Shown: piece after piece, positions 1 through 5,188 of the stretch
Layout: each line of letters starts with the position of its first letter
How positions within the stretch are numbered: position 1 is the first letter of the stretch
NCBI GenBank assembly: GCA_002501855.1
Contig: DAOM01000274.1
Location: forward strand, 1-5,576
From: Candidatus Nitrosopolaris nunavutensis
Lineage (GTDB): Archaea > Thermoproteota > Nitrososphaeria > Nitrososphaerales > Nitrososphaeraceae
Direction of reading: 5' to 3'
DNA length: 5,576 nucleotides
Position numbers and translations under genes: made by a program
Notes under the pieces: generated by a model
Databases searched by the model: none
What the model saw: the letters and a program-made list of their open reading frames with translations, nothing else
Told to the model about the DNA's origin: nothing

Positions 1-128
1 GTCTTGCACCATCTGTACCCTGTAACTGTACCTAATAGAATTTGCATAGGCTATCCTTCGTATTTCTGCCTACTAGGTCTCCTGAGATTAATCGTTAACA
101 TGCATCTTTGAATGAGAAAAGGGAAGAA

Positions 129-478
129 ATGGCGTACTTGAATCAGGAATTAAAGAGGTTAGATAATCTCGTTACCAATAATAATGGTAATATGAATGAC
201 GAGGATATCAAAATTTTTTATGCCACCAGTAGTTGGCACAATCTGATTCCCTAGAAAATGAAATAAGTTGAGAATTACAAGTCTTTCGTGAGCATCAACG
301 CGTGTAAGACTCGAATGAAGGTGTGAAAGCAGTGAAGGTTCTATGGGGAATAGGTATGATTATCATTTTTGAATTGCAGAAATATGACAGGAAAGAAGAA
401 AGATTGTTTATATCATGGTTTTTGGATTTAGGGTATATAACTCATAAGAAAGTGATTGGTGGTACTATCTTTATATGA
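129..478 (+). pseudogene. Decayed small coiled-coil / single membrane helix protein
   Basis: The gene is read in two frames. The first runs from ATG at 129 to TAG at 252-254 (41 residues), begins MAYLNQELKRLDNL, and has a purine-rich GGGAAG just upstream. A second frame stays coding-like from about 245 to TGA at 476-478, but has in-frame stops at 269-271 (TGA) and 305-307 (TAA). Its pieces read LENEIS, ELQVFREHQRV and DSNEGVKAVKVLWGIGMIII. Joining the frames would give a charged, coiled-coil-like N-terminus, an Asn-rich stretch, a second helix and one hydrophobic helix (VLWGIGMIII). That layout recalls small phage XhlA/holin-accessory proteins, but the family is not established. One frame change and two nonsense codons suggest a dead gene. 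A second diverged copy of the helix region lies inverted at 484-618. Confidence 0.4.
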
Positions 479-530
479 TTATTAGTGTGGGGTACTCCCC
501 ATAAAGCCTACACTGCTTTCATTCCTTTCA
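318..530. repeat. Imperfect inverted repeat (arms about 318-352 and 493-530)
   Basis: The two arms are separated by about 140 bases. The best core is 26 bases with three mismatches (324-349 against the reverse complement of 496-521). Outside the core the similarity falls off quickly. Both arms translate to a related peptide (VKAVKVLWG and MKAV-stop-ALWG), so the repeat most likely comes from two copies of one gene. Confidence 0.5.
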
Positions 531-618
531 CCGTATCATTTTGCATTGAATTGGTTCCTGTATGCAACGCCAGATTATATTTGATGAATACATTGTTGTT
601 TTCAACCGATACCTGATA
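484..618 (-). pseudogene. Second, inverted remnant of the same small membrane protein
   Basis: On the minus strand a frame is open from just after TAA (619-621) to TAG at 508-510, and the reading continues beyond it. It gives NDTVKGMKAV, then the stop, then ALWGVP. This matches EGVKAVKVLWGIG of the plus-strand remnant at 317-355. At the DNA level, 324-349 and the reverse complement of 496-521 agree at 23 of 26 positions. The blocks TGAAAGCAGTG and TATGGGGA are identical and equally spaced. The differences fall in a codon-like pattern, as expected of two diverged gene copies lying tail to tail and not of a regulatory hairpin. No start or full gene can be drawn. Confidence 0.35.
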
Positions 619-779
619 TTATTTCCTGAGCTAACCTATTAGCATCCTGGGATTAATCTAGGATAAGTTATGAATATATTATAATTATAAAACTACAGAC
701 AAATACAACTTATGGGTTCCACAAGTGGGATTCATGTTGGTCTTTACTAAGAAGTTAGCAGAATAGACACAATCTGTTA

Positions 780-1214
780 ATGGAAAATACTAATACAGCA
801 ACAGCTATTTGTCGAAAAGTTAGTGGTTGTTACACTCAGAATGGTGTAGGAGGTGGACTCGCAGCAAGCTCTACTCCTCGTACCAAAGTACTAATTATTG
901 GATTAGGACAGCTGGGATTGCCTGTCGCTAAATATGTATTAGATAGAGGATTTGACACATAAGGATATGATATTAGTGTTAAGGCGATGGAATATGCAGA
1001 AAAGACAGCTGGACTAAAACCAGCACTTGATTTTGGCAGTGAGGATTTCGATCTATTCATAATTAGTGTATCTACACACCAACCTGACGACATCTTCTCA
1101 CCACAGCTAGATGGATTATCGTCCATAGCACATAAAATTTCAAGAGAAGCAACGAAAAATGGTGCTCTTGTTTCCATAGAAAGCACATATGATTGTATAA
1201 ACATGATATGTTAG
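780..1214 (+). pseudogene. Nucleotide-sugar dehydrogenase, N-terminal NAD-binding fragment
   Basis: The family (UDP-glucose/GDP-mannose/UDP-ManNAc dehydrogenases) oxidises a sugar nucleotide to its uronate with NAD, supplying surface polysaccharides and glycans in the cytosol. From ATG 780 the protein has a 33-residue non-conserved leader. A Rossmann strand then carries the GLGQLG motif (residues 41-46), followed by LPVAKYVLDRGFD. TAA at 960-962 interrupts the frame, and the same frame resumes with GYDIS, DFDLFIISVSTHQ and NGALVSIEST. The last of these is the usual end of the NAD domain, just before the conserved P-x-G-T region. Homology is lost after about 1187 and the frame stops at 1212-1214. 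The substrate-binding and catalytic Cys domains (roughly the last two thirds of a protein of about 430 residues) are absent. This is a nonsense mutation plus 3' truncation, so it cannot be functional. The exact sugar specificity cannot be told. Confidence 0.8.
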
Positions 1215-1306
1215 TGGAGATGACGGATGCAATGTCTAGCTGCACCAGCCTTGGGTCATGTTTGTATAATCAGGCGAAATGCTAGAAACTCAGCTTCATT
1301 TTATCA

Positions 1307-1795
1307 GTGCGATTGCTATCTTTCTTGCAGTTGCTGTCGCTCCAATACCCAATTCAATCTTCTCTCCAACAGCAAGCATTGTCTGGTGAAGTAGTTCTAG
1401 CAGCAACAAACAGGGCCGATATGATCGATCCTGCATTACTCAGACCAGGAAGGTTCGATAAGATTGTATTTGTGCCTATGCCTGATAAGGCGGCAAGACA
1501 AAAGATTCTAGAGATTCATTCGAAGGACAAGCCAATTGGTCCTGATGTAGAATTAACTAGGGTTGCTGAACTGACCGAGGGCTTTAGTGGTGCTGACACA
1601 GGTTCCGTTGCAAATACTGCCGTTTCACTTGTGCTACATGAATACTTGGCAAAATATCCAACACCAGAAGAAGCAGCAAAACATGCTTCAGAAGCTCACG
1701 TGATGATGCGTCACTTCGAAGAAGGAGTAAAGAAGATCAAGACTCAAAGAGAAGGTAAACCTAGAGAAAAGGTAACTGTCCCTTACTATAGATAA
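1307..1795 (+). pseudogene. CDC48-type AAA ATPase, C-terminal fragment of the second AAA domain
   Basis: Archaeal CDC48/VCP is a hexameric unfoldase of about 720-780 residues with an N domain and two AAA domains. Here the reading frame has 162 residues, and only those from about 24 on look homologous. They begin at the sensor-1 strand VVLAATNR (29-36), then the second region of homology with RPGRFD (46-51, carrying the arginine fingers). The small helical lid with the sensor-2 region GFSGADTGSVANTA follows, and then a C-terminal tail ending VTVPYYR. The tail, with EYLAKYPTPEEAAKHASEAH, is what I recall from Nitrososphaerota CDC48. Walker A, Walker B, the first AAA domain and the N domain are missing, so it cannot hydrolyse ATP. 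The first 23 residues, after ATG 1307, look like unrelated DNA read through. The fragment itself has no internal stop, so loss is recent or the piece is tolerated. A full copy must exist elsewhere. Confidence 0.8.
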
Positions 1796-1974
1796 AAGAC
1801 AGGGAAACTTCCTTTCATTTAGTTTGACAAGAATAAGTATAATCTGAAAATCGAGTATCTGCATTTTTTACCGCAAACAATTCGATGGCTTTAAAACTAA
1901 AGTACCGTGTGTCAATGTCTAACTGATGCATGAAGCATATCTGATTATTCCCTAGCCGCGCCTAGAATATCTAA

Positions 1975-2207
1975 AGTAGAGAAGAATCTTCGAGTATAAT
2001 CGGACTTTCTAATGGAGATCAAAAGATACTGAGGCAGGTAAAACATATTTGCTTAGTCATGTAGCTGAATACTTTCCTAACAAGTATGTTTTGCCACTGC
2101 CTGGTATGTCAGACAAAGCGATTCTTCATAGACCGGGAGTAATGGTAATAGAAAAAAATAATGACAAAACCCAAAGTTATGTGGTGCCTTTTAATCCGTT
2201 GTTTTAA
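1975..2207 (+). pseudogene. P-loop NTPase fragment with an interrupted Walker A motif
   Basis: From 2028 to TAA at 2205-2207 the plus strand reads TEAGKTYLLSHVAEYFP, NKYVLPLPGMSDKAILHR and PGVMVIEKN. This is a Walker A end followed by the S-D-K-A-[IL]-[FLY]-H signature that I associate with primase/helicase-like ATPases of archaeal mobile elements (recalled, not searched). Upstream, GGA GAT at 2014-2019 lies in another frame. Removing the eight bases at 2020-2027 (CAAAAGAT, whose last three repeat the preceding GAT) restores a perfect GDTEAGKT Walker A. The upstream frame is open only to TAA at 1972-1974, and the downstream part ends before any Walker B. Both ends are therefore lost and the core is frameshifted, leaving about 75 residues of a much longer protein. 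Confidence 0.5.
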
Positions 2208-2344
2208 ATCAGTTGTTGGAAATGAGTTTGTGGTCAAATGACAGCGGGCTTATAAGCATCAGTCCCGGTTTGTCATACAATTTCAATGAGTTAAACTGAT
2301 GTGGTACTTCCCAGAGTATTAATATTCAATAATGGGTAATGTAT

Positions 2345-2382
2345 AAATCCTATTGGAAGAGTAAAATATAGGATTTTACTCT
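2345..2382 (-). terminator. Overlapping hairpins after the radical SAM gene
   Basis: A perfect 10-bp inverted repeat, AGAGTAAAAT (2358-2367) and ATTTTACTCT (2373-2382), has a 5-base loop. It begins 15 bases past the radical SAM stop codon, after a T-rich tract on the minus strand (TTCGTTTTTCATTTC). A second perfect 9-bp pair, AAATCCTAT (2345-2353) with ATAGGATTT (2368-2376), shares bases with the first, so the two cannot form together. Position after a stop and the T-tract favour a transcript 3' end. Archaeal termination relies mainly on the T-tract, and the hairpin may protect the RNA end. Confidence 0.5.
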
Positions 2383-2397
2383 GAAATGAAAAACGAA

Positions 2398-3279
2398 CTA
2401 GAATCTTCGTAAAATCTTTGGTTTTAGCATTTCTGGGCGGAGTTTTAATTCACTGATCAAAGAGAGTAATTTCTGTTTATCCTGTGGAATAGTGCCACCA
2501 AATGAATATACATTTGATGCATGGTTTGCCCTAAATATTACTGGTGTCACAGGATTAAAATCCAAAATAAGCCTTTCGAGTTCTTCTAGAACTTCAATAT
2601 CGTCTAATGCGGTAAAAGGCTCACCGAATTTGATCATAAACTCATTATAAATTCCATCCTCTAAATACAATGTCAAAGCACCTAAATAATCAGGAGCAAT
2701 TTCGCTTATGATTCTATCAGTATCACGAATATGTTCCTTAGTATATGTTTTCCCACCAAGTCCCAGAATTATCATACATGATAAAATATATCCATGCTGT
2801 TTTGCTCTTTGACAGCTCTGAATAATTCCCTTGCTTGTTGCACCTTTCGTTACTTTCTTCAAAAGAGCATCATTACCAGTCTCAATTCCTACATAGAGCA
2901 TACTAAGTCCAGCGGCTCTTAATTTATCCAACTCATCGTCTTTCTTTTGCAATATATTTTTTGGCATTGCGTAGCATGATATTCTTTTCAAATTCCTGAA
3001 TTTGGCATATAAATAAACCAAAATTTGAATCAATTTGTCAGTAGCAACGTTCAGTGCATCTCCATCGGCAAGAAATATCCGTTGAGCCTCCGGATATGCA
3101 TTGGCAGCTAAATCTATTTCTGATTTTATCTCCTCCCATGGTCTTTCTACATATTCTTTGGTACGATACATATTACAAAACGAACATTTGTTAAAAGAAC
3201 AACCTAATGTAATCTGAAATATTATTGAATTAGCTTCAGAAGGCGGCCTATAAAGTGGATAATCATAAAGAATTTCCAT
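2398..3279 (-). CDS. Radical SAM protein of unknown specificity
   Basis: This is the only intact full-length gene in the window: 293 residues, ATG start, no internal damage. After a short N-terminus containing YPLYRPPSEANS, the cluster motif is GCSFNKCSFCNMY (Cys 27, 32, 35). It would bind the [4Fe-4S] cluster that cleaves S-adenosylmethionine to a 5'-deoxyadenosyl radical. The spacing is C-x4-C-x2-C, not the canonical C-x3-C-x2-C. I recall the same spacing in a widespread uncharacterised family related to COG1032. Further barrel motifs are FLADGDAL (69-76), YVGIETGND (129-137) and ILGLGG (171-176). A conserved C-terminal block FRANHASN...GGTIPQDK (249-268) is typical of that family and may position the substrate. 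No B12-binding, SPASM or TRAM domain is seen. The protein is presumably cytosolic. The start lacks a clear Shine-Dalgarno. A TTAAAT-like TATA element about 30 bases upstream suggests a leaderless mRNA. It has no functional neighbours, so the substrate cannot be inferred. Confidence 0.9.
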   Translation of the reverse strand: MEILYDYPLYRPPSEANSIIFQITLGCSFNKCSFCNMYRTKEYVERPWEEIKSEIDLAANAYPEAQRIFLADGDALNVATDKLIQILVYLYAKFRNLKRISCYAMPKNILQKKDDELDKLRAAGLSMLYVGIETGNDALLKKVTKGATSKGIIQSCQRAKQHGYILSCMIILGLGGKTYTKEHIRDTDRIISEIAPDYLGALTLYLEDGIYNEFMIKFGEPFTALDDIEVLEELERLILDFNPVTPVIFRANHASNVYSFGGTIPQDKQKLLSLISELKLRPEMLKPKILRRF

Positions 3280-3658
3280 TTACATACATCTAAATTTGAT
3301 ATCCCATTTAACTTATTCTATTATGTAAAGGGTCGTGTTGTACTGCAGAGGGAAACAACCTCTAGGAAGAAGAATATCAATGAAATAAACATAAGAGTCG
3401 TTCAAGGAGTAGCTACAGATATTGGCACGTGAGCTAGTTCAGAAGTCAACAATAATGTCCGAGGAAAAGTACTTGAAAGTGCGCACCTCTCGATTCTTTC
3501 GTAGACTATCCTACAACTACTACTGGTTAATAGTCTAGAAAATCCGACACTATGCTAACAAAGCCACAAATAGAAAGATTTTTTAGTTTAGTGTGTTTTA
3601 TGATTATTTGAAACCCATTTTTAGAAGGTATTTCACTGCTGGAACCCTTGGGCCCACG
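3280..3658. other. Region with no intact gene; possible coding remnant at 3301-3504 (+)
   Basis: This 379-base stretch separates the radical SAM start from the AAA fragment. One plus-strand frame is open apart from a single TGA (3430-3432). It reads protein-like on both sides, for example NINEINIRVVQGVATDIGT before the stop and SSEVNNNVRGKVLESAH after it, and ends at TAG 3502-3504. It has no ATG and I do not recognise a family, so it is at best a remnant. The first 40 bases, read on the minus strand, must hold the radical SAM promoter. Nothing else is recognised between 3505 and 3658. Confidence 0.3.
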
Positions 3659-3858
3659 TTAAAGTTCTGTCTCCATCAAGTTTAGTAGGAATGCTTGGTC
3701 TTTTGGGCCGTTTTATCAATTTCGTCAATAAGCAAATATCGGGGCCTGTTTGCGAATATGTACTCAATCATCCCGGCCTTAGTCGAACTACCATCATCAG
3801 TAAAGTAAGAGTTCTTTAATGGATGCATTAAGGAAGTCAGAAACATAGTCTTGGCTCT
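3659..3858 (-). pseudogene. AAA+ ATPase core fragment (MoxR/RuvB-like), frameshifted
   Basis: Read on the minus strand from about 3855, the frame gives AKTMFLTSLM, which looks like the end of a GPPxxAKT-type Walker A and its helix. It continues with NSYFTDDGSSTKAGMIEY and then a clear Walker B strand RYLLIDEIDK (D and E of the DE box at about 3724-3729). At about 3700 one base appears to be missing: the first frame hits TAA at 3682-3684, while the next frame continues DQAFLLNLMET before TAA at 3659-3661. The sensor-1 strand, arginine finger and lid are absent. I recall similar AAA proteins in Nitrososphaerota with the same KAGM...RPRYLLIDEIDKM...DQ..LL.LMETG pattern. The original function is unknown, and this copy is dead. 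Confidence 0.65.
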
Positions 3859-3876
3859 AAAGTCATATCTAACGAA

Positions 3877-4191
3877 TTAACTTATATTGCAGCAGGGACG
3901 TTTTGTGAATTCTATTACCTTATTTTGTATCTCTTGCTCTATATGGGCTGAGCCGATACTATCTAACAAATTTGTTTCCTTCAAAGCGAAATTTCGAATT
4001 GAATTACGTAACCTTGAGTCTTCAGATATAGAAATCGCTGAAGAATAGATACCAATTAAAACCAAATAAGATGATAATCCCATAAATGAAACGCTCGCAA
4101 ATCCAAATGGAGGGTACGGTTCATCAGCAAAAACAATTGCTTGATTTCATACAAATAACAGGACAAGACCAACTCCTGAGAGCGAACTTCA
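3877..4191 (-). pseudogene. C-terminal fragment of a Nitrososphaerota multi-pass membrane protein
   Basis: The minus strand reads LSGVGLVLLFV, then an in-frame TGA (4147-4149), then NQAIVFADEPYPPFGFASVSF. A second hydrophobic helix follows (MGLSSYLVLIGIYSSAI), and then a charged cytosolic tail with SEDSRLRNSIRNFALKE and IGSAHIEQEIQNKVIEF. It ends at TAA 3877-3879. I recall this helix-loop-helix plus tail as a recurring, uncharacterised Nitrososphaerota membrane protein in which the tail is longer. An ATG at 4083 would give a 68-residue piece, but homology clearly continues upstream of it. The other candidate, a genuine small protein from ATG 4083, is less likely. The same frame runs on through the stop into the neighbouring AAA fragment, which appears to be chance juxtaposition at a deletion or recombination joint near 3860-3895. 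Confidence 0.6.
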
Positions 4192-4231
4192 TAATACCAA
4201 TTTATGTAGGTAATAGATTATCATATCATAT

Positions 4232-4531
4232 TTGATTACACTACATCAAGATATAGATGCAATAACTTCGATAATGTACGAGACTTTCGAAGTGGCACCT
4301 TTTAAAAGAAATTATGATGCTGCATTTGGACAAATTGCTAATATCCTACGCCGTTACGGAATAATTGAAAACCCGAGGAATTTACGTTTTAGATTTACTC
4401 TGTGTATGCAAGAGTTTTTTGATTCCATCCCTCAGGATCAATGGAAGATAGAAGATCCTGCATTTATTAAACAATCTGAGGAATTTGCAATTACAAAATT
4501 TAAAGACTGGATAATAGAACAGATCACATGA
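4232..4531 (+). CDS. Hypothetical 99-residue protein
   Basis: I do not recognise this protein. The frame is open from 4217 and the first usual start is TTG 4232; the next is ATG 4274, which would give 85 residues. It is predicted soluble, largely helical and mildly acidic, with aromatic-rich helices (for example FKRNYDAAFGQIANILRRYG and FAITKFKDWIIEQIT) and no membrane segment or known motif. A TATA-like TTTATGTA at 4201-4208 lies about 28 bases before the TTG, which fits a leaderless archaeal mRNA and favours TTG. Its stop overlaps the ATG of the next short frame (ATGA, 4528-4531), suggesting translational coupling. Its start lies beside the decayed membrane-protein fragment on the other strand. 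The steady amino-acid composition across the frame makes it likely real, though it may be shortened at the N-terminus. Confidence 0.55.
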   Translation: MITLHQDIDAITSIMYETFEVAPFKRNYDAAFGQIANILRRYGIIENPRNLRFRFTLCMQEFFDSIPQDQWKIEDPAFIKQSEEFAITKFKDWIIEQIT

Positions 4532-4675
4532 ATCATTGTTGTACATGCCCCCAAAGGCTTTTGAACAATAACAAGCAAGGTATTCGATATGCCATTCACA
4601 GAAGTACTTGGGAGAGAGCATAGATGTTGAAATACCTGATGAATTTGAAAGTATAATATCAAATGTAAAGAACTG
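4528..4675 (+). pseudogene. Tiny Cys-containing protein, apparently frameshifted
   Basis: ATG 4528 overlaps the stop of the preceding gene and opens a 31-residue frame starting MNHCCTCPQRLLNNNKQ, which stops at TAG 4621-4623. The adjacent frame, open from 4572, reads ARYSICHSQKYLGES, then IDVEIPDEFESIISNVKN, and ends at TGA 4673-4675. It looks more protein-like than the tail of the first frame. A single-base shift near 4570-4578 would join them into a protein of about 50 residues with C-C-x-C near the N-terminus and C-H further on, possibly metal-binding. No family is recognised. It is either a broken gene or a 31-residue microprotein whose downstream similarity to coding sequence is chance. 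Confidence 0.3.
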
Positions 4676-4744
4676 ACATTGTTAACCTAAATATACCTGT
4701 ACTACAGATGGTACTAGTAATAGCCAAACTAGACTAGGGAGGGA

Positions 4745-4766
4745 TAAATCTTCGGGCAAAGATTTA
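4745..4766. terminator. 8-bp hairpin between convergent small genes
   Basis: TAAATCTT (4745-4752) pairs perfectly with AAGATTTA (4759-4766) around a 6-base loop. It starts 7 bases beyond the stop of the Cys-rich gene on the minus strand and 69 bases past the end of the plus-strand small frames. It could therefore mark the 3' end of either transcript. The flanking T-richness is modest. Confidence 0.4.
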
Positions 4767-4773
4767 CTACTGG

Positions 4774-4893
4774 TTAATTAATATTATTCCAGCAGCAACA
4801 CTCTTTCCAACTACAATTTGGACACTCCTTTGGTGATCTGCTCTTTTTGCAATCTTCTGGTAAGCATTCACAGTCAGCACATCTAATACGCAT
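4774..4893 (-). CDS. 39-residue cysteine-rich microprotein
   Basis: ATG 4893 to TAA 4774 encodes 39 residues with nine cysteines at 5, 8, 10, 15, 24, 27, 32, 33 and 34. The pattern is C-x2-C-x-C-x4-C, then C-P-N-C, then a CCC run, with key stretches RCADCECLPEDC and KECPNCSWKECCC. Such density in so short a frame is very unlikely by chance in AT-rich DNA. It points to zinc or other metal binding (zinc-ribbon or metallothionein-like knuckles). Its partner and role are unknown. The frame is closed by TGA 12 bases before the ATG, so the start is unambiguous. That TGA also ends the upstream frame, leaving 9 bases between the two. A hairpin follows the stop. An AT-rich TTTATTTATT on the minus strand (4919-4928), about 30 bases upstream, could serve as its own TATA box. 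No Shine-Dalgarno is seen. Confidence 0.55.
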   Translation of the reverse strand: MRIRCADCECLPEDCKKSRSPKECPNCSWKECCCWNNIN

Positions 4894-4902
4894 ACACTGT
4901 AT

Positions 4903-5163
4903 TCATGGAAGTTTTTGGAATAAATAAACATTGTTAACAATTATGTTTTTCTGGTTGGCAAGGTATAATGTGACTGGTTCTTCATTTGCTTCTCTGATAC
5001 CGGGAATGTCGAATTTTTCTCGTTTCACTAAAGCCTTCGGTTGTTCTTTCGTAAAGAATCTAATATGACGTCCATCGTTGTCTATTTTCGATCCCTTGCG
5101 AAAAGATTTATGGTTAAAATTCCGTACAGACAGAAAAGAAGTTACGGAACGCTCAAAAAGGTG
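4903..5163 (-). pseudogene. Unrecognised coding frame lacking a start codon
   Basis: On the minus strand the frame is open from just after TAA (5164-5166) to TGA 4903-4905, 86 codons. It reads like a real protein: FERSVTSFLSVRNFNHK, DGRHIRFFTKEQPKALVKRE, KFDIPGIREANEEPVTLYL, NIIVNNVYLFQKLP. It is basic at the N-terminus and mixed later, with no membrane segment. There is no ATG, GTG or TTG before an internal GTG about 43 codons in, and upstream is the presumed promoter region of the divergent methyltransferase. It is best read as a 5'-truncated gene, perhaps cut when the methyltransferase region was acquired. Otherwise it uses an unusual start such as ATA or ATT, or is made only from the internal GTG. 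I do not recognise the family. Confidence 0.4.
4919..4928 (-). promoter_or_regulatory. Possible TATA box for the Cys-rich microprotein
   Basis: TTTATTTATT on the minus strand is centred about 30 bases before the ATG at 4893. Archaeal TATA boxes sit about 25-30 bases before transcription start, so this would give a leaderless or very short-leader mRNA. It lies inside the end of the upstream frame, so the gene could equally be cotranscribed. Next to it is a perfect 12-bp palindrome, ATTGTTAACAAT (4930-4941). Confidence 0.25.
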
Positions 5164-5188
5164 TTATTCCACTAGGATTGACAATATA

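Noticed and set aside
1..128. Possible coding at the left edge
   Set aside because: All frames have stops and no recognisable peptide; nothing can be supported here.
836..1204. 122-residue frame on the minus strand
   Set aside because: It is the exact antisense of the dehydrogenase fragment, whose plus-strand reading has clear Rossmann motifs.
1265..1390. Hydrophobic plus-strand peptide (ISAIAIFLAVAVAPIPNS) and a minus-strand peptide (KIELGIGATATARK) near the CDC48 joint
   Set aside because: Both are short, neither has a start with support, and no family is recognised for either.
3630..3665. GC-rich patch GGGCCCAAGGGTTCCA on the minus strand resembling a tRNA T-arm
   Set aside because: No cloverleaf can be built: there is no matching T stem, anticodon arm or acceptor.
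4382..4662. Two minus-strand frames of 74 and 79 residues
   Set aside because: They overlap the 99-residue plus-strand gene and its small partner and have no recognisable features or better start context.
5069..5188. Plus-strand extension of the methyltransferase frame upstream of GTG 5189
   Set aside because: It is open but antisense to a more protein-like minus-strand frame, and the family does not have such an N-terminal extension.
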